DNA of 64,000 nucleotides from Putridiphycobacter sp965230485 (GCA_965230485.1 CBDDLA010000001.1:1674001-1738000); one strand, 5' to 3'; numbered from the stretch's first letter, positions 45,237 through 54,741 are shown. The notes: generated by a model not told the origin, from the letters alone. Numbers and translations: made by a program.

Positions 45237-45581
45237 TTATTTCACTGAATCAACAACAGCTTTAAAAGCTTCAGGGTGGTTCATGGCTAAATCAGCCAAT
45301 ACTTTTCTGTTTAATTTGATGCCTTTGGCATTTGCTGCGCCCATAAACTGGGAATAACTCATTCCATGAAGTCTGGCACCAGCATTAATTCTTTGAATCC
45401 AAAGCGCTCTAAAATTTCTCTTTTTTTGTTTACGACCTACGTACGCATATCCTAAACCTTTTTCGACAGCATTTTTAGCAACTGTCCATACATTTTTTCT
45501 TCTTCCAAAGTAACCTTTGGCCAGCTTCATCACTTTTTTTCTTCGTGCTCTTGCTGCTACTACATTTACCGATCTTGGCAT
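45237..45581 (-). CDS. rplT: Ribosomal protein bL20
   Basis: 114 residues, full length. The basic N-terminus (RSVNVVAARARRKKVMKLAKGYFGRRKNV) and the globular C-terminal domain are typical of bL20, an early 23S rRNA assembly protein. It lies 105 bp after rpmI; that gap is long for this operon and can fold (45598-45678). Confidence 0.98.
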   Translation of the reverse strand: MPRSVNVVAARARRKKVMKLAKGYFGRRKNVWTVAKNAVEKGLGYAYVGRKQKKRNFRALWIQRINAGARLHGMSYSQFMGAANAKGIKLNRKVLADLAMNHPEAFKAVVDSVK

Positions 45582-45597
45582 AATTTTTAAGTTTTTA

Positions 45598-45678
45598 GTA
45601 GTGAGTGATGTTAATTAAAAACACTCTTTGGTACTGCACTACTGGGTTTATAACAATAACCTTCTGTGCTTTACAGAA
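45598..45678 (-). ncRNA. Structured spacer between rpmI and rplT, possible autoregulatory leader
   Basis: Two nested pairings (GTAGTG 45598-45603 with CACTAC 45637-45642; GAGTG 45603-45607 with CACTC 45622-45626) and a separate stem TTCTGT/ACAGAA (45662-45678) lie in the 105-nt spacer. In other bacteria bL20 represses its own operon by binding mRNA that mimics its rRNA site. A similar role is possible here; no rRNA-like match was proven. Confidence 0.3.
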
Positions 45679-45686
45679 TTAATTTA

Positions 45687-45881
45687 CTAGATTGTCAATT
45701 GCTGTCTGATATTAGCCTCATCCGACTTATGCACCAAACCTGCTTTTGTTAATCTCGCTTTTCTTTTCTTTGCTTTTTTTGTCAAAATATGACTTTTAAA
45801 AGCATGTTTTCTCTTAAGTTTTCCAGTTCCAGTCACTTTAAATCGTTTCTTGGCACTAGATTTTGTTTTCATTTTAGGCAT
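45687..45881 (-). CDS. rpmI: Ribosomal protein bL35
   Basis: 64 residues: MPKMKTKSSAKKRFKVTGTGKLKR opening and the HKSDEANIRQQL end are standard. Small basic 50S protein. It follows infC by 34 bp. Confidence 0.97.
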   Translation of the reverse strand: MPKMKTKSSAKKRFKVTGTGKLKRKHAFKSHILTKKAKKRKARLTKAGLVHKSDEANIRQQLTI

Positions 45882-45915
45882 TTCTTCTAAATTTAATTTT
45901 TACCCTTTATAATCT

Positions 45916-46467
45916 TTAATTCTTTTTCTTTGGATTAATCATCATAATCATCTTCTTGCCTTCTAACTTTGGCATTTGTTCTATGACTCCGTAATCTTCA
46001 AGTTCTTGCGCGAATTTTAATAGCAATATCGACCCTCTATCTTTAAACACAATAGAACGCCCTTTAAAAAACACAAAAGCTTTTACCTTGGCGCCGTCGG
46101 ATAGAAACCCTTTGGCGTGTTTCAACTTAAATTGAAAATCGTGCTCTTCAGTGTTTGGTCCAAAACGTATTTCCTTAATAGTTACCTTAGATTGTCTGGA
46201 CTTAAGCTCCTTCTGCTTTTTCTTTTGCTCAAATAAGAACTTTTTATAGTCTATTATTTTACAAACTGGTGGATTAGCATTAGGAGAAATTTCTACCAAA
46301 TCTAATTCAGCATGATTTGCTTTTTCTAGCGCAACACTCAACGGCAGTATCTCAGCACCATCTTCTCCCACTAGTCTTACCTCTCTGGCACGAATTAGTT
46401 CATTAATCCTATAAGGCTCCTCCTTTTTATAGGGTCTTCTTCCTGTATTTCTTCTTTTTATTGCTAT
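45916..46467 (-). CDS. infC: Translation initiation factor IF-3 (non-canonical AUA start)
   Basis: 183 residues if started at the ATA codon at 46465-46467, giving MAIKRRNTGRRPYKKEEPYRI and so on. The N-terminal domain RINELIRAREVRLVGEDG and the C-terminal domain (IRFGPNTEEHDF, KAFVFFKGR) are standard. No ATG, GTG or TTG exists in frame between the thrS stop (46495) and the GTG at 46371; starting at that GTG would delete the conserved first 32 residues. A Shine-Dalgarno-like AAAGGAG lies at 46478-46484. In E. coli infC starts with AUU and IF-3 represses its own translation by rejecting non-canonical starts; AUA would work in the same way. Confidence 0.9.
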   Translation of the reverse strand: MAIKRRNTGRRPYKKEEPYRINELIRAREVRLVGEDGAEILPLSVALEKANHAELDLVEISPNANPPVCKIIDYKKFLFEQKKKQKELKSRQSKVTIKEIRFGPNTEEHDFQFKLKHAKGFLSDGAKVKAFVFFKGRSIVFKDRGSILLLKFAQELEDYGVIEQMPKLEGKKMIMMINPKKKN

Positions 46468-46484
46468 AGCTTCGTTACTCCTTT
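46465..46484 (-). promoter_or_regulatory. Shine-Dalgarno-like site and AUA start of infC
   Basis: AAAGGAG at 46478-46484, ten bases before the ATA at 46465-46467 on the minus strand. Strong Shine-Dalgarno sites are rare in Bacteroidota, so its presence supports a real start here. Confidence 0.6.
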
Positions 46485-46494
46485 CTTTATTATT

Positions 46495-48435
46495 TTACTT
46501 CAATACTTTATCAATCTCAACTTTTACCAATTCAATAAACTCATTTATTGACATTGTTCCTAAATCTCCTTCACCATGCTTCCTAACAGAAACAGTTTCG
46601 GCTTCTTCTTCATTTCCTCCAACTATCAACATATAAGGTACTTTTCTTACCTCATTGTCTCTAATTTTCTTACCCGCTTTTTCGTTTCTATCATCAACGA
46701 ATCCGCGAATATCGGAATTATTTAGAAAACTTAAAACTTTTTTGGCATATTCGTTGAATTTTTCACTAATTGGCAATATGGCGAATTGATCTTCAACTAG
46801 CCATAATGGAAAATTCCCAGCACAATGTTCCAACAAAACTGCAACAAAACGCTCCATTGAACCAAACGGCGCCCTATGAATCATAACTGGTCTATGGCGT
46901 TCATTGTCAGCCCCCACATATTCCAATTCAAATCGTTCAGGTAAGTTATAATCTACCTGAATGGTTCCTAATTGCCACTCTCTACCTAAAGCATCTTTCA
47001 CCATAAAATCAAGCTTTGGTCCGTAAAAGGCTGCCTCACCATATTCAACTACCGTTACCAGACCCTTCTCTTCGGACGCTTCTATAATTGCGGCTTCTGC
47101 TTTGGCCCAATTTTCATCAGAGCCAATATATTTAGAATTATTATCAGGGTCTCTCAGTGAAATTTGTGCTTTGAAATTATCAAAACTTAATGTCTTAAAA
47201 ATATACAACACCAAATCAATCACTTTCTTAAATTCGTCTTTCACCTGATCAGCTGTACAAAAGATATGAGCATCATCTTGAGTAAATGATCTTACCCTTG
47301 TTAAACCATGTAATTCACCACTTTGCTCATAACGATATACCGTTCCAAATTCAGCATAGCGTACTGGCAAATCTTTATATGATTTAGGCGAAGCCTTATA
47401 AATTTCACAATGGTGAGGGCAATTCATTGGCTTTAACAAAAACTCTTCTCCTTCGTGAGGTGTAGCAATAGGTTGAAATGAATCCTCTCCATACTTTTCA
47501 TAGTGACCAGAAGTCATGTAAAGGTTCTTATGCCCCACGTGCGGAGTCATTACTTGTTGATACCCCCCCTTTTTTTGAGCTTTTTTCAAAAAGTCTTCTA
47601 ATCTTGCCCTTAAAGCTGCTCCTTTTGGAAGCCATAAAGGTAATCCTTGCCCCACATTTTGAGAAAACGTGAATAATTCCATTTCTCTTCCTAGCTTTCT
47701 ATGATCACGTTTTTTAGCCTCCTCTAGCAGTGCTAAATATTCCTTTAGCTCATTATTCTTAGGAAAGGTTATACCATAAATTCTGGTTAATTGTTTCCTT
47801 GTTTCATCTCCACGCCAATATGCTCCTGCTATGGAAGTCAATTTAATGGCTTTAATAAAACCAGTATGAGGTAGATGTGGACCTCTACATAAATCTGTAA
47901 AATTACCTTGCGTATAAAAGGTAATACTCCCATCTTCTAAACCCTCTATTAATTCTAATTTATACTCGTCACCTTTTTCTGTAAAATACTTTATAGCCTC
48001 AGACTTTGATATGCTTTGGCGAATAAACTCGCTTTTTTGTTTCGCTAGTTCAACCATCTTTTTTTCAATAGTTGGTAAATCTTCATCAGATATATGGTGC
48101 TCTCCAAGATCGATATCGTAATAAAATCCATTGGCAATTGGTGGACCAATGGCTAATTTAGTTCCTGGGTATAATGCTTCAATTGCTTCGGCCATTAAAT
48201 GAGCAGATGAGTGCCACATCACACTTTTACCTTCATCATCCCTCCATGTTAACAATTTGAGTTGTGCATCTTCGTTTATTGGTCCAAATGCATCCACAAC
48301 TTCACCATTAACTTCCGCGGCCAATACATTTCTTGCCAGACCTTCACTAATGTCTTTAGCAATATCAAGAGCGCTAGTCCCTTTTTCTACTTGTTTTACT
48401 GCACCATCTGGTAAAGTAATATTAATCATACTCAT
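46495..48435 (-). CDS. thrS: Threonyl-tRNA synthetase
   Basis: 646 residues. N-terminal TGS domain (MINITLPDGAVKQVEKG), editing domain with HSSAHLMAEA near 75, class II core with motif 2 (RYEQSGELHGLTRVRSFTQDDAHIF) and motif 3 (HRAPFGSMERF), and anticodon-binding domain at the end. It charges tRNA-Thr. A -7 box and a 5' neighbour terminator show it is the first gene of the infC operon. infC begins 27 bp after its stop. Confidence 0.98.
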   Translation of the reverse strand: MSMINITLPDGAVKQVEKGTSALDIAKDISEGLARNVLAAEVNGEVVDAFGPINEDAQLKLLTWRDDEGKSVMWHSSAHLMAEAIEALYPGTKLAIGPPIANGFYYDIDLGEHHISDEDLPTIEKKMVELAKQKSEFIRQSISKSEAIKYFTEKGDEYKLELIEGLEDGSITFYTQGNFTDLCRGPHLPHTGFIKAIKLTSIAGAYWRGDETRKQLTRIYGITFPKNNELKEYLALLEEAKKRDHRKLGREMELFTFSQNVGQGLPLWLPKGAALRARLEDFLKKAQKKGGYQQVMTPHVGHKNLYMTSGHYEKYGEDSFQPIATPHEGEEFLLKPMNCPHHCEIYKASPKSYKDLPVRYAEFGTVYRYEQSGELHGLTRVRSFTQDDAHIFCTADQVKDEFKKVIDLVLYIFKTLSFDNFKAQISLRDPDNNSKYIGSDENWAKAEAAIIEASEEKGLVTVVEYGEAAFYGPKLDFMVKDALGREWQLGTIQVDYNLPERFELEYVGADNERHRPVMIHRAPFGSMERFVAVLLEHCAGNFPLWLVEDQFAILPISEKFNEYAKKVLSFLNNSDIRGFVDDRNEKAGKKIRDNEVRKVPYMLIVGGNEEEAETVSVRKHGEGDLGTMSINEFIELVKVEIDKVLK

Positions 48436-48452
48436 GATTTTTAAATATTTTG

Positions 48453-48460
48453 CAAAATTA
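48453..48460 (-). promoter_or_regulatory. -7 box of the thrS-infC-rpmI-rplT operon
   Basis: TAATTTTG on the minus strand fits TAnnTTTG, 17 bp before the thrS ATG and right after the preceding terminator. The leader is too short for a T-box. Confidence 0.5.
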
Positions 48461-48463
48461 CGT

Positions 48464-48496
48464 AAAAAAAAAGCTCCGACATTTACCGTCGGAGCT
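48464..48496 (-). terminator. Terminator upstream of thrS
   Basis: AGCTCCGAC (48472-48480) pairs with GTCGGAGCT (48488-48496), 7-nt loop, followed by a run of eight or nine T on the minus strand. It ends the small exported-protein operon. Confidence 0.9.
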
Positions 48497-48517
48497 CATT
48501 TTTTATTTTAATAACGT

Positions 48518-49042
48518 TTAATTTTTATAACCCATTACTAAAACCATAGCTCCTCTATGCTCAATGGTTGGATTGGCATTATTAGCTGAAGGTGTAGCTG
48601 GGATATCATATTCTACGAAAACACGCTTTAAATCGGTTTTAGAAGATGAGGACTTTTGGTAAACTTTATTTAAGTCAGAAGTTTGTACCACAATATTATC
48701 TCCTTTAGCCTCTAAAATTTCCTTCAAAAGAATTCTATCTGCAGAATTCTTGCTCTCATTATAAATTCTTACTGAAATGTTTTGAGGACAAGACTTACCG
48801 TTAAACACTAATCTGTACTCAGTATTATTAAATAAATATATTTCTACTTCTTTAACCTGCTTATAAGTCTTATAATTAAAATATGTAGTTTTATACCCAT
48901 CATAAAGATATGGCTTAATAGACTCTTTGGCTTCAGCTTTATTTCTTTTGATATTATCCTTAAACTCAGTTAAGTTGGTAACTTGTTGTGCAAATAATGC
49001 GACAAATACAAACATTCCTAATATGGCAAATCCTTTTTTCAT
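48518..49042 (-). CDS. Exported protein of unknown function
   Basis: 174 residues with a signal peptide (FAILGMFVFVALFAQQ). The mature part is hydrophilic and beta-rich with many Tyr and Lys (YDGYKTTYFNYKTYKQVKEVEIYLF) and a conserved-looking KSCPQNISVRIYN segment. No family recognised. It follows the lipoprotein gene by 10 bp, so both are co-transcribed and may act together in the envelope. Confidence 0.65.
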   Translation of the reverse strand: MKKGFAILGMFVFVALFAQQVTNLTEFKDNIKRNKAEAKESIKPYLYDGYKTTYFNYKTYKQVKEVEIYLFNNTEYRLVFNGKSCPQNISVRIYNESKNSADRILLKEILEAKGDNIVVQTSDLNKVYQKSSSSKTDLKRVFVEYDIPATPSANNANPTIEHRGAMVLVMGYKN

Positions 49043-49052
49043 TTTTAATTTC

Positions 49053-49916
49053 TTATTTTACAATGTTAACTCTTAAATCACTCACCATAGCGCCGAGTTT
49101 ATTTATCTCGGCGTCTGACAATGTTAAATCAGTACTTCTATCGCTAGCCCTGTAAGCCACAACAGATTCAAATGATTCAAAGCTAGTTCTTATATTTTCT
49201 AATTCTGTAATCACATTATCAATTCCGGCCTCAGCATTTTTAGGATCTTTCAAACCTTTGATGATATTATCTAAAATTTCCATTTGCTCTGCTAACATAA
49301 ATCCAACGTTTTCATTTTTTGGATTAGTTTTAAAATCTGCATATCCCAAATGCATTCCTTCTGACCATGCACCAGCATAATGAACTGCGGCAACGTGCTC
49401 CATTCCATTATCTTCCATGTATTCTTGAGAGCGTTCATGTATTTCAACAATAATTGATTGAATTGAATCTTGATTATCTAAATTATTATCAAAACGGGTC
49501 ATCAAATCTTTATTTTCGAACACTGCCTCCATACCTTGCTGCTCAGCTAATGTTTGAATTGCATTTATGAATTTTCTTGCATCATTAGACTGATTGTTTG
49601 TAATACAATATGCTAAGTCTGCAGAATAAACGCCAAAGTTTAATTTAGCATCTGACTCAGTGGTATATGATGTTAATTTATCAACAGAATTAGTATTTTC
49701 AGGATTATAGGCCATCCCTGATTTCTTAAAAATACTTGCCACTTGAAGTGCTGATGGCAAGTGATAATCTACTTCTGGCGACTCAAAATTATCCATTTCC
49801 ATTTCCAATGCACTTGAATCAACTTGATCCACTACAATATCCTCTACAACATCCGAATTGTCGTTACAAGCTATTAAAGAAACACTTAGTGCTAAAAATA
49901 ATGCTCCTTTAAACAT
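49053..49916 (-). CDS. Lipoprotein of unknown function
   Basis: 287 residues from the ATG at 49916; the first ATG (49931) adds five residues before the signal. Lipobox SLIAC with an acidic stretch (DNSDVVEDIVVDQVD) right after, as in Bacteroidota surface lipoproteins. The rest is mostly helical, with no recognised domain. Divergent from comEC, 29 bp away. First gene of a two-gene operon. Confidence 0.7.
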   Translation of the reverse strand: MFKGALFLALSVSLIACNDNSDVVEDIVVDQVDSSALEMEMDNFESPEVDYHLPSALQVASIFKKSGMAYNPENTNSVDKLTSYTTESDAKLNFGVYSADLAYCITNNQSNDARKFINAIQTLAEQQGMEAVFENKDLMTRFDNNLDNQDSIQSIIVEIHERSQEYMEDNGMEHVAAVHYAGAWSEGMHLGYADFKTNPKNENVGFMLAEQMEILDNIIKGLKDPKNAEAGIDNVITELENIRTSFESFESVVAYRASDRSTDLTLSDAEINKLGAMVSDLRVNIVK

Positions 49917-49944
49917 GTTTTTCCTTACCATTTGATTTGTTTTT

Positions 49945-52047
49945 ATGTTAGTGCTAAATTATAAAATGATTTTCATTTTATCTTATTTAAACTCTTTTTT
50001 TTTTAAATTCGTTATTATCAAATCACTACCCATTATATTTCCTATTCTTTTTTCGACTATAATTGGGATAATTCTTTCTTTTTACAACCCAAACATACTT
50101 GAATTTAATACTGTAATATACGTCATTTTATTTTGTTCCACAAGTATTTTGATGACTGCATTGATATGGCATACGCAACGTATTCTATTTAGTTTCATTC
50201 TTTTCGTAAATTTCATATTTGTAGGCCTATTGGCTGGTCAATTTAAAAACAGTACAGGTGCAGACTCATACTTTTCTAAATCAAAAAGTAAGTACTTGAT
50301 AATCAAGATAAAAACCCCTCCTATAGAAAAAGCGAATAGCTTTCAAGTTGTTTCAGAAATTATTCAAAATGAAAAAGATGTGCTATCAGGTCAAATATTG
50401 ACCTATCTTAAGAAGAATAAAAAAGTTGACGAACTTGAATATGGAGATATCATCAAAATTAGGCCACTTTTCAACCCAGTCGTGCCAAATGGAAATCCAT
50501 ACGAATTTAATTATAACCGGTATTTAAGAATACACGATATTCACCATCAGACATTTCTTAAAACGAATGAATGGGAGCTCCTAAAAAAGGGAAATTGGAG
50601 CTTCTACAGGTTTATACTTAAGATCCGATCGAATCTTGATAACTTAATTAGCCAATCAATACTTAGCGAGCAAAACCAAAAATTAGCAAAAGCCTTGTTT
50701 CTTGGGGAAAAAGAACACTTAGATAAGGAAACACTTCAATCTTTTTCAAGTGCAGGAGCAATGCATGTTCTTGCTGTATCCGGGCTACATGTTGGCATCA
50801 TCATGCTAATACTCCAATTTTTATTAAAACCGATAAAACGACTCAAATTTGGTCTTCAATTTTACACCGCGTTAGTTATTTGCGGCGTTTGGATATATGC
50901 ATTAATTACCGGCTTTTCTCCTTCTGTTATTAGAGCTGCCTTAATGTTTAGCTTTATTGTTTTTGGAGCAGGATTACAACGTGACATTTCCGTTTACCAA
51001 TCTATAGCTGTCTCCGCTTTTTTAATTTTAATCTTCGATCCTTTTAGCCTTTTTAAAGTAGGGTTCCAACTCAGCTATCTTGCCGTAATTGGAATTGTTT
51101 ATATTCAGCCTAAACTCTATAAAGTTATTTATATTAACAATAAGATTGGAGACTACTTATGGCAAATTACAAGTGTTTCTATCGCTGCCCAAATTGCTAC
51201 TTTTCCGCTTGGTTTATACTACTTTCATCAATTTCCCAATTTGTTTCTAATATCAAATATTATAGTTATCCCACTTGCTGGTCTGCTTCTTTCCATTGGG
51301 TTTATGTATTTCGCTATTCAATTTATACCACTCCTAAAGCACTTTTTTGAGGTATTACTTGATCATATTTTTAGTTTTCTTAACTATTTTGTGATTAAAA
51401 TAGAAAGTATCCCCTATTCAATTATTTGGGGTATTTCTATTCGTTGGCAAGAAGCAATCATCTTCTATTTTATAATTGTAAGCATACTTTTTTCTTTGAC
51501 TTTACGTAAAAAACTCCTCATTTACCTCAGTCTATCCTTAACTATTCTGCTCTTATTAACCCAACTTGTAGAACAACATCATATTCGTCAAACCAAAGAA
51601 TTAACGATTTATAACATGAAAAAAGATTTAGCCATTGATATTTTTAATGGCCAGCAAAACACTTTTATTTGCTCTCCAGGCTTATTAAACAATGAGTCGA
51701 AGCTTCTTTTCCATGTTAAGCACTATTGGTATTACAAAAAAGGAAATAAATTGCCAGAAAAAATTATTTCTGAGCACTATAGTAATAAGGTTCTTAACTT
51801 TAATGGTCAAACCATTCTTTTATTAAGCAACGCAACCCTCCCTATTCCATTAACGAATTACGTTTTGGTACTAAAGTCAAGTTTTATTCCAAGGCACGTG
51901 ATAGAAAAATGGCATGATAAAAAAACAGTAATTATTATTCATCCAGACTTATCGCATAAAGTCAAACGTTACTTAAGGTCGGTGTTTCCTGAAAGTCAAA
52001 TTCACGCCCTTGAGGATAAAGGTGCGTTCCAAGTTAGTTATAAATGA
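49945..52047 (+). CDS. comEC: ComEC/Rec2 family DNA-uptake channel protein
   Basis: 700 residues (or 693 from the ATG at 49966). N-terminal membrane region, DUF4131-like soluble segment, then the competence domain with the AMHVLAVSGLHVGIIM motif near 271 and many membrane segments up to about 545. The last 150 residues carry no metallo-beta-lactamase motif (no HxHxDH), unlike ComEC of Bacillus. The protein would transport single-stranded DNA across the inner membrane. Its end overlaps the convergent gene by 14 bp. Confidence 0.9.
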   Translation: MLVLNYKMIFILSYLNSFFFKFVIIKSLPIIFPILFSTIIGIILSFYNPNILEFNTVIYVILFCSTSILMTALIWHTQRILFSFILFVNFIFVGLLAGQFKNSTGADSYFSKSKSKYLIIKIKTPPIEKANSFQVVSEIIQNEKDVLSGQILTYLKKNKKVDELEYGDIIKIRPLFNPVVPNGNPYEFNYNRYLRIHDIHHQTFLKTNEWELLKKGNWSFYRFILKIRSNLDNLISQSILSEQNQKLAKALFLGEKEHLDKETLQSFSSAGAMHVLAVSGLHVGIIMLILQFLLKPIKRLKFGLQFYTALVICGVWIYALITGFSPSVIRAALMFSFIVFGAGLQRDISVYQSIAVSAFLILIFDPFSLFKVGFQLSYLAVIGIVYIQPKLYKVIYINNKIGDYLWQITSVSIAAQIATFPLGLYYFHQFPNLFLISNIIVIPLAGLLLSIGFMYFAIQFIPLLKHFFEVLLDHIFSFLNYFVIKIESIPYSIIWGISIRWQEAIIFYFIIVSILFSLTLRKKLLIYLSLSLTILLLLTQLVEQHHIRQTKELTIYNMKKDLAIDIFNGQQNTFICSPGLLNNESKLLFHVKHYWYYKKGNKLPEKIISEHYSNKVLNFNGQTILLLSNATLPIPLTNYVLVLKSSFIPRHVIEKWHDKKTVIIIHPDLSHKVKRYLRSVFPESQIHALEDKGAFQVSYK

Positions 52048-52591
52048 TTTTATTGTCAGGACTTTTATTTCCGATACTGCTCTTTATTAAAGCCGCCATT
52101 ATGAAGTAATCATTACTTAATTTAAAACGGTGTGCATAATAGACTGGATAGCCATGTTTCGTTTTAATATTAGACCAAAACAAGACTTCAAAATATTTTA
52201 CTCTATTGGTAAAATTATCTACCATTATTTGGAACTTCTTATATTTTCTCTTCAAACTAAGCAGCTCATTTCCATATTCCTCATCTGTTCCTTGGTAGGT
52301 TTGACTCTTTTTTTGCTTTTCTAATTTTTCAATTTTCATTTTATATTGATCACTTCTCATCATCACAACATAAAACTCATCTGTATAATGTGCCTTGAAG
52401 TTTTCGAATCTATAATCTTCATGAAAATAAAATGTTGAGTCACTCCATTCCAGAATATGATCCTGAACAATACTTTTATCTCTTTCTATTTGAATAGATT
52501 CAGTATATCCAATTGCATAAGATAAAACAGAAAAACTCAAAAAAAGTACCCCTGAAGTTATTCTTAATAAATTATTCCTCGAAAGCTTCAT
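52034..52591 (-). CDS. Exported or membrane-anchored protein of unknown function
   Basis: 185 residues from the ATG at 52591. An N-terminal hydrophobic segment (about 10-27, TSGVLFLSFSVLSYAIG) is followed by a hydrophilic region with a coiled-coil-like stretch (KMKIEKLEKQKKS). No family recognised. The start overlaps the end of the lipoprotein gene by 20 bp, so the two are coupled. Confidence 0.6.
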   Translation of the reverse strand: MKLSRNNLLRITSGVLFLSFSVLSYAIGYTESIQIERDKSIVQDHILEWSDSTFYFHEDYRFENFKAHYTDEFYVVMMRSDQYKMKIEKLEKQKKSQTYQGTDEEYGNELLSLKRKYKKFQIMVDNFTNRVKYFEVLFWSNIKTKHGYPVYYAHRFKLSNDYFIMAALIKSSIGNKSPDNKIIYN

Positions 52592-53519
52592 AAGGTTGAT
52601 CGGTTTCAATAATTCTTTCCACTTCATAAAATTGATTAAACTTAACATAAACTGATAATTTATCGGCTTCATCAACGTTCTTAAACTTAAAAGTATGAAA
52701 AAAATAATAGCCTACTAAATTTTCCTCTTCATTAATTTCATAAAGCGGAGAAAAATCAATTGGGTTATAATCGATAATATCTTGTCTGTTTTTTTTCATA
52801 TGATCAATCAATAATGATTGAGACACTTGTTGGACATCAAATTCATTTTTTTCGTCTACCAACGTTACCACTTCAATAATATGCCTGAGAAAAAGCCCTC
52901 TTTCTATGCTATTTTCTTTGTTACTTAATTCTTGCTTAAAAAATCCATAGAATTTTTTTGATAACGATTGGCTTTCTGAATAAGAGTAGGCTTTTAAAAT
53001 AGGTGTATCATAGTTAAATTTAGCGAATACTTTCTCCTCTTCCAGACTCAAGTTAACCATATAACTAGGAACAAAATCTAGCACGCTGAGCTCATTCGAT
53101 AATATAAAATTTATAGATTGTAAATCTAGTACAGTATCGCCTATTTCACGCAAAGAAAAGGTGTGTACCATGCTAATTTTACGAGATAGGTTTCTGGCTT
53201 TGACTATTGAATCGTAGTATGCTATTTTACTATTAACCATTTCTGGGTCAAAGCCCAATACATTTTGACGATTCTCCCAACGTTCTTTAATTTTAATTTC
53301 TTCAGGAACAATTACTCTAAGCGGCTCATAGCCATATGACAAATACCTTTGATTTTCGCCTTTTTGTGATAAAATATAATGATATATTGAATCTTTCACA
53401 ATTACTTCAAGTGGAAGAGTTAACTCTGGCTCCTCTTCTTCTAAGAAAATATCATCCGCTATAAAACAAGATGATAAAATAAAGGAGATAAGAAAAGGAA
53501 GTAAGAGATATGATTTCAT
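52572..53519 (-). CDS. Lipoprotein of unknown function
   Basis: 315 residues. Signal peptide and lipobox (ISFILSSC, Cys18), then an acidic stretch (LEEEEPEL). The body is rich in Glu, Lys and aromatic residues and I recognise no domain. It is followed by an overlapping small gene and preceded by dnaN 65 bp upstream on the same strand. A role in the envelope is inferred from the lipobox only. Confidence 0.65.
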   Translation of the reverse strand: MKSYLLLPFLISFILSSCFIADDIFLEEEEPELTLPLEVIVKDSIYHYILSQKGENQRYLSYGYEPLRVIVPEEIKIKERWENRQNVLGFDPEMVNSKIAYYDSIVKARNLSRKISMVHTFSLREIGDTVLDLQSINFILSNELSVLDFVPSYMVNLSLEEEKVFAKFNYDTPILKAYSYSESQSLSKKFYGFFKQELSNKENSIERGLFLRHIIEVVTLVDEKNEFDVQQVSQSLLIDHMKKNRQDIIDYNPIDFSPLYEINEEENLVGYYFFHTFKFKNVDEADKLSVYVKFNQFYEVERIIETDQPYEAFEE

Positions 53520-53584
53520 ACCTCAATTACATCAAATTTTATACCGTTGATTAAAAATTGCTTAAATTAATCTATAGCAAGTGT

Positions 53585-54700
53585 TTAGCGGATCATTACT
53601 GGCATAACCAACATCAAAATTTCTTCGTTTGCATTGGTTGTTCCACTTGGCAATAAAATACCTGCTTTATTAGACTCACTCATTTCCAAAATAACCTCCT
53701 CAGTTTTGATATGATTCAGCATCTCCATCAAAAATTTAGAGTTAAATCCTATCTCTAAATCATCACCAACGTAATTACATGTCAATCGCTCTTTGGCTTC
53801 ATTTGAAAAATCAAGATCTTCGGCAGAAATTGTCAATTCACTTCCCGCAATTTTAAGCTTAACCTGGTGCGTTGTTTTATTTGAAAAAATAGATACTCTT
53901 TTGATTGAGCTTAAAAAAGATAACCTATCAACTGTTAGCACATTTGGATTCAATTTTGGAATAACCGCTTCGTAATTTGGATATTTTCCATCAATTAAGC
54001 GACAAGTCAATTCAATATCTTCAAAAACAAATTTAGCGGTTGTTTCATTATAGGATACCTCTACATCTTCTTCACCTCCTATATTTTGACGTAATAGATT
54101 TAAAGGCTTTTTTGGTAAAATAAAATCGGCAGACTTAGTTGCTGTAGAATCAAGCCTTCCATACTTGACTAATTTATGCGCATCAGTAGCTACAAAGATT
54201 AATCTTTCTGACGAGAACTGACAAAATACACCACTCATTACTGGCCTAAGCTCATCATTTCCAGAAGCAAATAATGTGTTTTCTATAGCATTAGCAATGA
54301 TTTCGCCTTTTATTTTCAATACTTCAACATTACCCATATCTAGAGAACGCGGAAAGTCGTCAGCATTTTGTCCGACTAATTTATACTTACCATAATCAGA
54401 TGAGATTTCGATTCCAAAGTTTTCATTGATTTGAAACGATAATGGTTGATCTGCAAAATTTTTCAAAGTATCTAAAAGTAGTTTAGCTGGAATAGCCACT
54501 TTTCCATCTTTTTTACTTTCATCTGGTGTCACCTTAGTTTTCATGGTATTTTCCAGATCAGATGCTGAAATCGTTAATTTCCCATCATTCAATTCAAATA
54601 AAAAATTATCAAGTATTGGTAAAGAGTTACTTGAATTTAGCACACCATTGATGCTTTGCAAGTTTCTAAGTAGTGCGGAACTAGATATGATAAAGTTCAT
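53585..54700 (-). CDS. dnaN: DNA polymerase III beta subunit (sliding clamp)
   Basis: 371 residues, three-fold repeated clamp domain structure. N-terminal MNFIISSSALLRNLQSINGVL, central RPVMSGVFCQF, and C-terminal LVMPVMIR are typical. The clamp ties polymerases to DNA, including the polymerases encoded at 5.5-9.8 kb. dnaA is not adjacent here. A -7 box lies 41 bp upstream. Confidence 0.97.
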   Translation of the reverse strand: MNFIISSSALLRNLQSINGVLNSSNSLPILDNFLFELNDGKLTISASDLENTMKTKVTPDESKKDGKVAIPAKLLLDTLKNFADQPLSFQINENFGIEISSDYGKYKLVGQNADDFPRSLDMGNVEVLKIKGEIIANAIENTLFASGNDELRPVMSGVFCQFSSERLIFVATDAHKLVKYGRLDSTATKSADFILPKKPLNLLRQNIGGEEDVEVSYNETTAKFVFEDIELTCRLIDGKYPNYEAVIPKLNPNVLTVDRLSFLSSIKRVSIFSNKTTHQVKLKIAGSELTISAEDLDFSNEAKERLTCNYVGDDLEIGFNSKFLMEMLNHIKTEEVILEMSESNKAGILLPSGTTNANEEILMLVMPVMIR

Positions 54701-54741
54701 ATGACGTTAAATATTTACTTTGAAAATTAATTATAATTGAA

